This document shows positions 27,724-34,587 of a stretch of DNA of 35,668 nt, in pieces. Origin of the DNA: Brevundimonas sp. UBA7534 (lineage in GTDB: Bacteria; Pseudomonadota; Alphaproteobacteria; Caulobacterales; Caulobacteraceae); assembly GCF_002479325.1 (NCBI RefSeq), contig NZ_DLMO01000158.1:1-35668 (forward strand), read 5' to 3'. Position numbers and translations under genes: made by a program. The notes below the pieces were generated by a model. The model was not told the origin of the DNA, searched no databases, and was given only the letters and a program-made list of their open reading frames with translations. Positions within the stretch are counted from its first letter, which is position 1; the number at the start of each line of letters is the position of its first letter.

Positions 27724-28027
27724 CTGTTTTCGCTCCGCAACGCGACGCTTGCAGCGAAACGAAAGTGATGTCCAGTGACGCTCGACAATGGGGCGCTCGC
27801 CACGCCTGTCGGCGCGGTGTCAAAAGCCAACGCAAATGAGCGCGACTGAGTAGAACGCGCGTTACGCGCCTGAATAACATCTAGCGCGCGCCGCGGGCGT
27901 CGTCGCCGCCGACGAGGAATTGGCTATGGTCGTCCTGAGCAAGTTAAGCCGGTGTGAGGCGTGACCTCAAGGGGGGCGGCCGCACGCCTACCCGTTGCGT
28001 CGACCTCGGCTAAGACAATGCTGACCG
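27724..28027. other. Gene-free stretch between the histidine kinase and GH65 genes
   Basis: About 300 bp with no credible gene. It holds the promoter of the kinase gene (minus strand) and the 3' end of the GH65 transcript. Small inverted repeats occur near the GH65 stop (CTGACCGTCAG at about 28022-28032), without a T-run that would make a convincing terminator. No FNR-type box was found. Confidence 0.5.
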
Positions 28028-30322
28028 TCAGTTACCTGATAAAGGCGGAGGCGACTCGAGGTGGAGGATAAGGGGGGCCTCGGAAGCGAGCGGGTATGGT
28101 CGGCCACCGACGGTCAGGATCATCGGTTCGCCGACTTCCAGGGAGGCTTCGAATTGCTGATTGACCTGGTCTACCCTGACGCTCAGGCGTCGCCCTCGCC
28201 ACTGGACGCTGAAGCTCAGGCTGGACCAACTTGCGGGCAAGTGCGGCGCAACGGCGAGGCCGTCGCTCCGCAACGACAGTCCGGCGAACCCAAAGACCGA
28301 CATCATCCAGAGGCCGCCTTGGGCCGCGATGTGAATGCCGCCGCCGATCGCCACCTTGGTGTCGGCGAGATCGATCGCCGCCGTCCTGTGGAAATAGTCC
28401 AGGGCCATCTCGACATCGCCTAGGCGTGCGGCGACGAGCCCGTGCAAGGCGGTGCTCAGTGAACTGCCGTGACCGCACCGGGGTTCGTAGTAATCGTAGT
28501 TTTTCTTGCCGGCGGCGCCCGCGAATTCCTCAGGCAGCAGGGCCAGCAGAGCCACGACATCGGCCTGTTTGATCACTTGGGACTGCTGCGTGCGTTCGCG
28601 TCCGAGGACCACGTCCATCGGGACAGTGCGGCCCGCGTAGGCCGACAAGTCCACGTCCTCGAGATCGAAATAGCCCGTGAACTGCTCGAACAGGCCCGTG
28701 CCCGAACCCAGGCCGGTCGCCATCGTCTCCGCGACGCCGGTCCAGTGTTCGAGTTCGGACTCGTTCAGGTCGAGGCGGCGGGAGAGGGCGGTCCATTGTG
28801 CGGGCCACTGCTCGCGCAGCATGGCCGCGACCTCAAGTGCGCGCCGGATGTTCCAGCGCGCCATGACGTTGGTGAAGGCGTTGTCGTCGATATTCTCGTG
28901 ATACTCATCCGGGCCGATGACGCCGCGGATGTGGTGCAAGCCGTCCGCCTCGGGTTGGGCCCGACTGGCCCAGAAGCGTCCGGTTTCGAGAAGGATTTCC
29001 GCGCCGGCCGCGACCAGGAATTCGTCGTCGCCCGTCGCCTGCCAGTATTGCCAGACGGCATAGGCGACGTCGGCGCTGATGTGTTGTTCCTGGGCGCCGG
29101 TGAGGATGTCGATGATCTGCCGGTCCGGACCGACGGCCTGCTCCGGTGTCGCCTCCAGGCCGGTGTCGGTGGACTCCCACGCGTAAAAGGCGCCCCGCCA
29201 GCCCCGGTCGGCCGCCTTCGCTCTCGCGCCGTCCAGCGTGTGGAAACGGTACATCAGCAAAGACCGGGCCGCCTCGGGCCAGGTCAGTATATAGAAAGGC
29301 AGCAGGAAGATTTCGGTGTCCCAGAACACATGCCCGCGATAGTCGGCGCCGGTCAGGGCCCGGGCGCCGATCGAGACACGCGGATCGTCCGGGTTGGCGG
29401 CGCTGTTCAGGTGGTAGACCGCGAACCGGAGCGCCTTCTGCGCGGTGCCGTCACCTTCCACCTTGACGTCGCTGCGCGACCAGCGGTTTGACCAGGCCGT
29501 TTCGTGTTGCTCGACAACGCGACGCCAGCCCTTTGTCCGAGCGCCATCGAGAACATTCCGCGCCCTCTCGCCTGGGTCCTGATCGGGAGCATCACTTCGG
29601 GCCAGAGCAACCAGCCGGTCGAAGCAGACGACCTGTCCGGGTCGCGTTCTCCAGGTCCAGGACCATCTGAACGGGCTGAGCACGGTCGGAAGAAGTGTCT
29701 GGCCGTCGATCCGCAAGGCCACGGCGGCGGACATGGCGAGGCCTTTTCCGGAAAGATGGGTGCGCCAGACGCCGAACTCGTGCTCAAGACGCTCGGACGT
29801 GAGATCGCTATCGAACCCGTCCATGGAGGCTTCGAGCGTGATCTCGGTCTCGCCCTCGTCGGTCTCCAGGTGAAGCAACTGCAGACCCAGCGCTCGCTGG
29901 TCTTGTGAGGCCAGTCGTAGCAGGCGCAGGCGGAGGCTCACGGCCGACCCTTCCACCAGGCGACATTCGGTGAGCAGCAGGCCTCTGCGCATATCGAGTG
30001 TCAAAGGATGCGACGGCCCGGGCCCGAAATGCTGGATAAGGGGGCCTCCCGGCAAGGAAACGCGGATCTGAAGCCAGTCCGGTGCGGGGACCAGTTCCGG
30101 CACCGGGCGCTCGATATCGCGCGTGTCGAACAGCCCGGCGACATAGGTACTCGGCGGAGCGATGCGCTGCCGTGATTGATTGATCGCCCGAGAGGCCCGG
30201 GCGGCCAGGAAACCGTTGCTGACGGTGAAGCGGGTTTCGCGATCGCTCTCCCGGAGCGCGTCGCAGCCATCGTCAACAAGAACCCATGCAGCGTCCGCTG
30301 TTGGTTCAAGCGTCTGTTCCAT
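28028..30322 (-). CDS. Glycoside hydrolase family 65 disaccharide phosphorylase
   Basis: This 764-residue inverting phosphorylase cleaves an alpha-glucoside (maltose, trehalose, kojibiose or similar) with phosphate, giving beta-glucose 1-phosphate and a sugar. The general acid is Glu473 in GVIGPDEYHENIDDNAF. Other family blocks are RGHVFWDTEIFLLPF before it, KQADVVALL and YEPRCGHGSSLS after it, and an N-terminal beta-sandwich. ATG at 30322 is 14 bp after the phosphatase gene stop and has AGGGACC in front; an upstream in-frame extension would only antisense-read its neighbour. The partner gene encodes a beta-phosphoglucomutase-like enzyme that would turn the product into glucose 6-phosphate. 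Exact substrate cannot be read from the sequence; maltose or trehalose are the likeliest. Confidence 0.9.
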   Translation of the reverse strand: MEQTLEPTADAAWVLVDDGCDALRESDRETRFTVSNGFLAARASRAINQSRQRIAPPSTYVAGLFDTRDIERPVPELVPAPDWLQIRVSLPGGPLIQHFGPGPSHPLTLDMRRGLLLTECRLVEGSAVSLRLRLLRLASQDQRALGLQLLHLETDEGETEITLEASMDGFDSDLTSERLEHEFGVWRTHLSGKGLAMSAAVALRIDGQTLLPTVLSPFRWSWTWRTRPGQVVCFDRLVALARSDAPDQDPGERARNVLDGARTKGWRRVVEQHETAWSNRWSRSDVKVEGDGTAQKALRFAVYHLNSAANPDDPRVSIGARALTGADYRGHVFWDTEIFLLPFYILTWPEAARSLLMYRFHTLDGARAKAADRGWRGAFYAWESTDTGLEATPEQAVGPDRQIIDILTGAQEQHISADVAYAVWQYWQATGDDEFLVAAGAEILLETGRFWASRAQPEADGLHHIRGVIGPDEYHENIDDNAFTNVMARWNIRRALEVAAMLREQWPAQWTALSRRLDLNESELEHWTGVAETMATGLGSGTGLFEQFTGYFDLEDVDLSAYAGRTVPMDVVLGRERTQQSQVIKQADVVALLALLPEEFAGAAGKKNYDYYEPRCGHGSSLSTALHGLVAARLGDVEMALDYFHRTAAIDLADTKVAIGGGIHIAAQGGLWMMSVFGFAGLSLRSDGLAVAPHLPASWSSLSFSVQWRGRRLSVRVDQVNQQFEASLEVGEPMILTVGGRPYPLASEAPLILHLESPPPLSGN

Positions 30323-30336
30323 GGTCCCTGGTTCCT

Positions 30337-31086
30337 TCACGGTGTCCGAGCCTTGAGCCGGCCTTGCGCAAGATCGACCAGCGCGATCTCGTCCAGGGTT
30401 TCGACCACAAGATGCGAACCTGCCGTCCGCAGTTGATCCGCGTCGCCCAGTCGAGCCACGCCGAGCGCCGCCATGCCGCCCGCGCGAGCGGCCTGAATGC
30501 CGGCCGGAGCGTCTTCGACCACCAGACACCGGGTCGGCGACACGCCGAGTTCGTCGGCCGCGATCAGGAAAAGCTCCGGGTCCGGCTTGCCGTGCTTCAC
30601 CTCTCGACCGGAGACATTCACGCGGAAGATATCCAGCAGGCTTTGGCCGGTGCCCAGGCGGATTGATCGCATCATTTCGGTGGCGTTTCTGGACGATGAG
30701 GCGGCGGCCACGGGCCAGCCGAGGGCGGCGACCGCCTCGATGAAGCGCAGGGCGTCCGGGAAGGCCTCGATCCCGCCGGTCCGCATTAGTTCCTCGAGGC
30801 GAGCCTGTTTGCGTTCTGCATAGGCGACCGCGTGGCGCCCGGCGTTGTTCACGCCCAGGGCCTCAAGCGCCGATCGAGCGCCGTCGAGTCGTGGCTTGCC
30901 CGCGATCTGGGACTGATACATCGCCGTCGTGAAGCGCTCTGTTTCGGCGAAGCCGGCAAGCGCCTCACGCCACGCGCGCTCATGAGGCGATGCGAGCAGG
31001 ACGCCATCGACGTCGAAGATGGCCGCGGTCAACATCCGCGACGATCCATCCACGATGTCGTGTCTTTGATCGTATGCGTCGGACAT
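30337..31086 (-). CDS. HAD-superfamily beta-phosphoglucomutase-like protein
   Basis: The 249-residue HAD protein has the nucleophile motif FDVDGVL (Asp25, Asp27), motif II around AASSSRNA, motif III Lys in VKHGKPDPELFL and motif IV VVEDAPAGIQAARAGGM. An alpha-helical cap (about 35-105) is typical of beta-phosphoglucomutases, which convert beta-glucose 1-phosphate to glucose 6-phosphate. Asp27 as acid/base and the GH65 gene only 14 bp downstream support the mutase reading over a simple phosphatase. Start at 31086 has GAGACGGA before it; an in-frame ATG at 31035 gives a tighter N-terminus. A perfect FNR box is centred 56 bp upstream. Confidence 0.87.
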   Translation of the reverse strand: MSDAYDQRHDIVDGSSRMLTAAIFDVDGVLLASPHERAWREALAGFAETERFTTAMYQSQIAGKPRLDGARSALEALGVNNAGRHAVAYAERKQARLEELMRTGGIEAFPDALRFIEAVAALGWPVAAASSSRNATEMMRSIRLGTGQSLLDIFRVNVSGREVKHGKPDPELFLIAADELGVSPTRCLVVEDAPAGIQAARAGGMAALGVARLGDADQLRTAGSHLVVETLDEIALVDLAQGRLKARTP

Positions 31087-31126
31087 TCCGTCTCATCCAT
31101 CATTGCAGACTTGCATGCGTCGGCAC

Positions 31127-31158
31127 AGCCACGCCTTGATGTGCATCAAGGCGTGGCT
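31127..31158. promoter_or_regulatory. FNR box inside a 32-bp perfect palindrome between divergent genes
   Basis: Two perfect 15-bp inverted arms (31127-31141 and 31144-31158) flank a TG spacer. The centre holds a perfect FNR site, TTGATGTGCATCAA (31136-31149). It is 56 bp from the start of the phosphatase-GH65 operon and 59 bp from the start of the truncated GAPDH gene, so one dimer could serve both promoters. The arms extend the symmetry well past the FNR consensus, which may signal a second overlapping regulator or a cruciform. Confidence 0.85.
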
Positions 31159-31171
31159 GCTTCATCTCCTG

Positions 31172-31189
31172 TTCTGTGAACTCACAGAA
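31172..31189. repeat. 18-bp palindrome just before the GAPDH remnant
   Basis: TTCTGTGAACTCACAGAA is a perfect inverted repeat (8-bp arms, AC centre). It is nested within a longer, imperfect pair, CTTCATC (31160-31166) and GATGAAG (31190-31196), whose right arm contains the likely ribosome site of the ATG at 31202. It could be an operator at the transcription start or, if transcription begins upstream, an RNA hairpin covering the ribosome site. Confidence 0.6.
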
Positions 31190-31201
31190 GATGAAGTCGC
31201 T

Positions 31202-31334
31202 ATGATCAGACCAACCCGGGTTGCCGTGAAAGGATACGGCGTCATCGGCAAACGGGTCACTGATGCGGTCCGGGCCCAGAAGGACAGGACCCTGGTGGGG
31301 GGCGCTGACGTCGCGACGGACTGGCGCACTCGTG
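31202..31334 (+). pseudogene. Second type II GAPDH gene, truncated by an IS6-family element
   Basis: The first 44 codons read RVAVKGYGVIGKRVTDAV and LVGGADVATDWRTR, closely matching the N-terminal Rossmann strand of the type II GAPDH at 2816-3871. Immediately after this the left terminal repeat of an IS6-type element begins, and homology ends. The catalytic cysteine domain is lost and no 3' half of the gene is found on the far side of the element. The fragment retains its FNR-box promoter region. It is non-functional as an enzyme. Confidence 0.85.
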
Positions 31335-31960
31335 GGCGCTGTCAGTTCAACGCTAACTTGTCTCCACCGGGCACAACTAGGGCAGGGAGCTCATCGTCAG
31401 GCGGCGAGCGTGTTCCATTCGGCAAAGGTGGCCGTGCTTCGGGCTTTGAAATCGTCTCGGCTGATGAGGTGGCGGTCCTGGTTGAAGTGGTTGTAGAAGG
31501 CGTCGTGGACGGAGCTGAACTTTGCAGCGTCTTCATCCGCCGGAAGCGGAGCATGGCCCGTTCTCGTCGTCGAAACGGCAGATGTGAGTTCTCTGCCCTG
31601 TTGCAGAGCCAACGGCCGAGCACCTGCTTTTCAGCGTTCCCCAGCTGCTTCATCGCGACCTTGTATGAGCGGAGCCTGTCGGTGACGACGACCTTGGGTC
31701 GGCCGTGACGCTTCATGGCTTTCTTGATGAATTTCAGCGCTGCGGGTTTGTCTCTGGTCCGCGTGACAAAGGATTCCAGCACCTCGTCCTCGCGATCCAC
31801 GTTTCGCAGCGAACGCGGGTACTTCACGTACATCAGCACTATGAGGCGGATCACCTCGGGCGAACTGTCAAACCAGCGGAACGGGTTGGTCGATTTGGCC
31901 ATGCCATGAGCCTGGCGCGAGCCGTCTTACCGGGCGGATAAAGTTTGGGCTGACAGGGCC
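31335..31960 (-). mobile_element. Decayed IS6-family insertion element
   Basis: The ends are imperfect inverted repeats, GGCGCTGTCAG at 31335 and GGCCCTGTCAG (complement) ending at 31960. The inside encodes pieces of an IS6-family DDE transposase on the minus strand. At 626 bp it is about 200 bp shorter than a typical member, agreeing with an internal deletion in the transposase. The 8 bp on either side differ, so there is no target duplication. Together with the missing GAPDH 3' half, this suggests IS-mediated deletion of neighbouring DNA. Confidence 0.8.
31397..31902 (-). pseudogene. IS6-family transposase, internal deletion and frameshift
   Basis: The frame starts KSTNPFRWFDSSPEVIRLIV, normal for this family. 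It jumps at residue 35 (SLRNV) directly to DREDEVLESFVTRTRDKPAAL, losing the helix-turn-helix and the first catalytic Asp (about 60-70 residues). The second Asp (VVTDRLRSY) and the Glu in NRAENSHLPFRRRERAM remain. Near 31520 one base is missing: the sequence LQ-KFSSVHDAFYNHFNQDRHL continues in another frame to a stop at 31397. Two independent lesions make it inactive. Confidence 0.85.
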
Positions 31961-32004
31961 GACCGCGGCAATCGCTGACGAACTGATGAGCGCGCGCTAG
32001 AGCA

Positions 32005-32043
32005 GAAAACGGACCCGCCGCTAACCCGAAGGCCGGCGGCGGG
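32005..32043 (-). terminator. Rho-independent terminator after the Met/His-rich gene
   Basis: On the minus strand, 9 bp after the stop codon, CCCGCCGC and GCGGCGGG pair (32014-32021 with 32036-32043) around a 14-base loop. They are followed by TCCGTTTTCT. The stem is very GC-rich and the T-tract short but present. Confidence 0.65.
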
Positions 32044-32051
32044 CGCTGGCC

Positions 32052-32582
32052 TCAGTGCTGGTGGGCCGGTTCAGCCGCGGCGGCTGGGGCCGGGTCGTTC
32101 GCACCGTGGTCCATACCCGCCATACCGCCGGCACAGGCCGCCATCATGGCCTCGTGCTTCGCCTTCATCGCCGCATGCTCTTCGCTCGACATGTTGGAAT
32201 GGTCCATGCCGGCCATCATGGTCTGATGTCGTTCCGTCATCGCGGCTCGCTGCTCGGGGGTCATGGACGAATGATCCATACCCGCCATGCCTGCCATACC
32301 GGCTCCATCGGCCGAGGCCGCGCCATGGGTGGCCATCATGGTCCGATGTCGTTCCATCATCGCGGCCCGTTGCTCGCTCGTCATGGACGAATGATCCACG
32401 CCGGCCATGCTGTGACAGGCCGACATGTTCGTCGCCGGCGCTTCAGGTGCCGCCTGGGCTGCTGCGGCGTGGGCGGCGTGGGCGTTGGCCGCCGGAGGCG
32501 CGGTCTGGGCGGCGACGGGACCGGACGCCAGCGCAGCCAGCAGACCGGCGATGGCGAGCGACGAAATTCGGGTTCTGGTCAT
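32052..32582 (-). CDS. Exported Met/His-rich repeat protein, probable copper binder
   Basis: The 176-residue protein has a signal peptide (TRTRISSLAIAGLLAALASGPVAAQ). A mature part follows that is built of three copies of a roughly 25-residue unit at about 59-83, 99-123 and 124-147. The unit pattern is MAGMDHSSMTPEQRAAMTER followed by H-x-TMM. Each unit offers DH, several Met and a second His, and single cysteines occur at 56 and 150. The C-terminus ends in AEPAHQH. Such Met/His arrays bind Cu(I)/Cu(II) in periplasmic copper proteins. I do not recognise a named family. ATG at 32582 has GGAG 8-11 bp upstream. An own terminator follows, so it is probably a single-gene transcript; copper control is expected but no operator was identified. 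Confidence 0.75.
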   Translation of the reverse strand: MTRTRISSLAIAGLLAALASGPVAAQTAPPAANAHAAHAAAAQAAPEAPATNMSACHSMAGVDHSSMTSEQRAAMMERHRTMMATHGAASADGAGMAGMAGMDHSSMTPEQRAAMTERHQTMMAGMDHSNMSSEEHAAMKAKHEAMMAACAGGMAGMDHGANDPAPAAAAEPAHQH

Positions 32583-32691
32583 GAGGTGTCTCCAATGATC
32601 ACCGCCGGATGGCCATGCCATCGGGCACGGTCTCGACCGATCAGTTTTCTCTAGGTTCTACGCACCGCCGGCCGTCTGCCCCCAAGGATAG

Positions 32692-32722
32692 CCGGCACTG
32701 CGGCCGCATGCCGCAGTGCCGG
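32692..32722. repeat. 13-bp perfect inverted repeat with 5-base loop
   Basis: CCGGCACTGCGGC and GCCGCAGTGCCGG flank CGCAT. The stem is strong, but neither strand has a proper T-run after it and no gene ends here in the right direction. It lies between the Met/His-rich gene promoter and the IS remnants. It may be a relic terminator or a cruciform site. Confidence 0.55.
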
Positions 32723-32798
32723 TGCAAATGATCTTTTATCCCTTCAGCCGCCAGGTTGCGCCGCCGGGGGCTGTCCATCACCAACACGTTCAGGGCGT

Positions 32799-32852
32799 TG
32801 AGCCTGTCGCGGAACGGCTTACCGAGCGACTAAAGTTTGGGCTGACGGGACC
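32799..32852 (-). mobile_element. IS6-type right-end fragment, first copy
   Basis: The 54 bp ending with AAAGTTTGGGCTGACGGGACC match the right end of the element at 31335-31960 with a few substitutions. Only the end and a stretch upstream of the transposase start are left. Confidence 0.65.
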
Positions 32853-32903
32853 TCCAGGGACGACTAAGCCGATCCAGAAACTGCTTGCCTCAATTAAAGA
32901 ACC

Positions 32904-33035
32904 TACATCAGCATCACGAGGCGGATCACCTCGGGCGAACTGTCAAACCAGCGGAACGGGTTGGTCGATTTTGCCATGCCATGAGCCTGACGCGGAACGG
33001 CTTACCGGGCAGATAAAGCTTGGGCTGGCAGAGCC
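32904..33035 (-). mobile_element. IS6-type right-end fragment with transposase N-terminus, second copy
   Basis: On the minus strand this piece encodes KSTNPFRWFDSSPEVIRL followed by VMLM and a stop. These are the first 24 codons of the same transposase, preceded by the terminal region ending GGCTCTGCCAGCC. It is about 92% like the corresponding part of the larger element by eye. Confidence 0.75.
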
Positions 33036-33169
33036 ATCAGAATCGTTCAGGTCATAGGTTCCCGATTCCGTGCCACATGACCAACAGATCGAGCCGTTGA
33101 AGTTTCCCGACCGGTGCGGTATATGCGTGGGGAAGCGGTTGTTGAATGATTAGCGCGGTGTAGGGTCTT

Positions 33170-33823
33170 TCATGACTGACTAATCTTCTCGACCCGGCTA
33201 TTTCCTTGGCGGATGTCGTGGATGTGCTGACCCGTGTCACACTGACAGTCTAGGTAACCGTGCTCCGGACAGGTCAGGCAGACATCCTCCAGGCGAGTCT
33301 TGAGCGCCCGGCGGGCGCGGTGGAGTTTGACATTGACGTTGTTCAAGTTGAGTCCAACGCTCACGGCGACCTGATCGCGCGGCTCACCAAGCAGATCGAT
33401 GCGCCAAATAAGGTCGCTATAATCCGCCTTGATCGTCGGCAGGAGTCGATAGAGACAGTGGCAAACGGCCGCGTCAATTTCGTCGTCGGGTTCGCCGACA
33501 AAATCTTCCATCTCACTGGGTTCGCGGAGCGTTTCTTTGCGGCGCGACGTCCGACGATAATGGTCAATGAGCGTGGTGGCTAGAACCCGGCTCAACCAGC
33601 CACGCAAGGACTGGATGTCTCGCAGGTCGCCGGCGCGCCTCAGCGCACGTTCCATGAAGTCCTGCAGAACTTCCTCGGCGTCCGCTTGATTGCTGACGCG
33701 CCGGCGCAGGAACATCAGAAAAGCGCGATGGCATTCGACCAATTCTTGTCGCACAGCGGCGTCGGTGACATTGGCCACATCTTTGGCGTCATCCAACGAA
33801 AAATCTGACTCGTCACTCGGCAT
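33170..33823 (-). CDS. ECF-type RNA polymerase sigma factor with C-terminal Cys cluster
   Basis: The 217-residue sigma factor has region 2 at about 30-95 (NQADAEEVLQDFMERAL and SLRGWLSRVLATTLIDHYRR) and region 4 at about 120-178 (EPRDQVAVSVGLNLNNVNVKLHRARRALK). A C-terminal metal-binding-like cluster follows with C182, C185, C193 and C195 (CLTCPEHGYLDCQC), which may act as a built-in redox or zinc sensor in place of a separate anti-sigma factor. None is encoded nearby. The ATG at 33823 is chosen because GAAGACA precedes it; GTGs eight codons upstream are alternatives. A hairpin-forming palindrome (33883-33900) lies 60 bp upstream. It shares its architecture with the sigma factor at 1820-2517. 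Confidence 0.85.
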   Translation of the reverse strand: MPSDESDFSLDDAKDVANVTDAAVRQELVECHRAFLMFLRRRVSNQADAEEVLQDFMERALRRAGDLRDIQSLRGWLSRVLATTLIDHYRRTSRRKETLREPSEMEDFVGEPDDEIDAAVCHCLYRLLPTIKADYSDLIWRIDLLGEPRDQVAVSVGLNLNNVNVKLHRARRALKTRLEDVCLTCPEHGYLDCQCDTGQHIHDIRQGNSRVEKISQS

Positions 33824-33882
33824 TGTCTTCAACAATTCTCGCACCACCTGAACACTGACGCACTGCCAAGCTTACTGGTGCG

Positions 33883-33900
33883 CCCTTTCTCGCGAAAGGG
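33883..33900. repeat. Inverted repeat between the ParB-like and sigma factor genes
   Basis: CCCTTTC and GAAAGGG pair around TCGC. It lies 38 bp after the ParB-like gene stop and 60 bp before the sigma start, both on the minus strand. It could be a weak terminator or an operator for the sigma gene. There is no T-run. Confidence 0.45.
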
Positions 33901-33938
33901 GCAAACCTCCTCAATGGAAAAATCTTCGATCCTTTTGT

Positions 33939-34577
33939 CTACCCAAAGGAACCAGGAAGGCCAGCGGCTTCCGGGCGGCGAGCAAGTTGCAGCGCGGTCT
34001 CAACTGCCGTCTCGAAATCTCGCTCCACTAGCGCCTGAGCAATGTGCGTTCGAAGGTGATCGGCCCAGCGGAACTCGCTAAAGAGGCCTGCGGACTTGCT
34101 AAATCCACCCTGGTGGCGGAGGGCGCTGGCCAGGCTTCGAAAAGGATCATCTCCAAGCTCCACCAAGCGTTCTGGCATGTGGCGGAAAGCGCGCCGTTGG
34201 CCGTTGGCATCATAAGGTCGGCACCAACCAAGGTGATCCATCCGTCGCCAAAAAGCAGCGTGAGGCAGGTGCTGCAGGTCCTCAACAATATGAACCGCTG
34301 CGACCGTTTCGCCCTGCTGTTGTCGGGCGCACAAGCTATGGTGACAGTCTAGGACATAGGCGCTGCCCTTTGGGCCGATCACTGCCGGGGCGCTCCTTGC
34401 CGCGGTTCCGAGGCCTCGTCGGCGTTTTTCCGCAACTTCGCGCCAGCCGACAGTCATTTGGGTCGGCCGAAGTAGCGCGAGGGGCCAAAGATATCGGTCC
34501 GCGCCGAGCCGCACGGGGCGCGCGAGCGAACTGGACAGCGCCAGCGACTCGGCTGGCTTTAGAGCACAGGATGGCAC
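33939..34577 (-). CDS. ParB-like nuclease-family protein (ParBc_2 type)
   Basis: The protein resembles the putative ParB-like nuclease group by motif memory: LRPTQMTVGWREVAEKR, IGPKGSAYVLDCHH, LQHLPHAAFWRRMDHLGWCRPYDA and FSEFRWADHLR. The group is small and poorly characterised; a chromosome-partition role is not implied. The start is uncertain. GTG at 34577 lies 8 bp after the PPK2 stop and would allow translational coupling; GTG at 34514 or ATG at 34457 are alternatives giving shorter proteins. From 34577 the protein has 212 residues. DCHHSLCARQQ keeps the expected His pair. Same strand as PPK2, so likely the second gene of that operon. Confidence 0.7.
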   Translation of the reverse strand: MPSCALKPAESLALSSSLARPVRLGADRYLWPLALLRPTQMTVGWREVAEKRRRGLGTAARSAPAVIGPKGSAYVLDCHHSLCARQQQGETVAAVHIVEDLQHLPHAAFWRRMDHLGWCRPYDANGQRRAFRHMPERLVELGDDPFRSLASALRHQGGFSKSAGLFSEFRWADHLRTHIAQALVERDFETAVETALQLARRPEAAGLPGSFG

Positions 34578-34587
34578 GAGCGCCGTC

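Noticed and set aside
31172..31189. TGTGA-TCACA palindrome as a CRP site
   Set aside because: CRP sites need a 6-base spacer between TGTGA and TCACA; here it is 2.
31342..31396. C-terminal 60 residues of the transposase frame as a novel Thr/Ser-rich domain
   Set aside because: It is the out-of-frame reading after a one-base deletion; the true IS6 C-terminus is in the neighbouring frame.
32692..32722. Strong hairpin as a terminator
   Set aside because: No T-run on either strand and no gene ending towards it.
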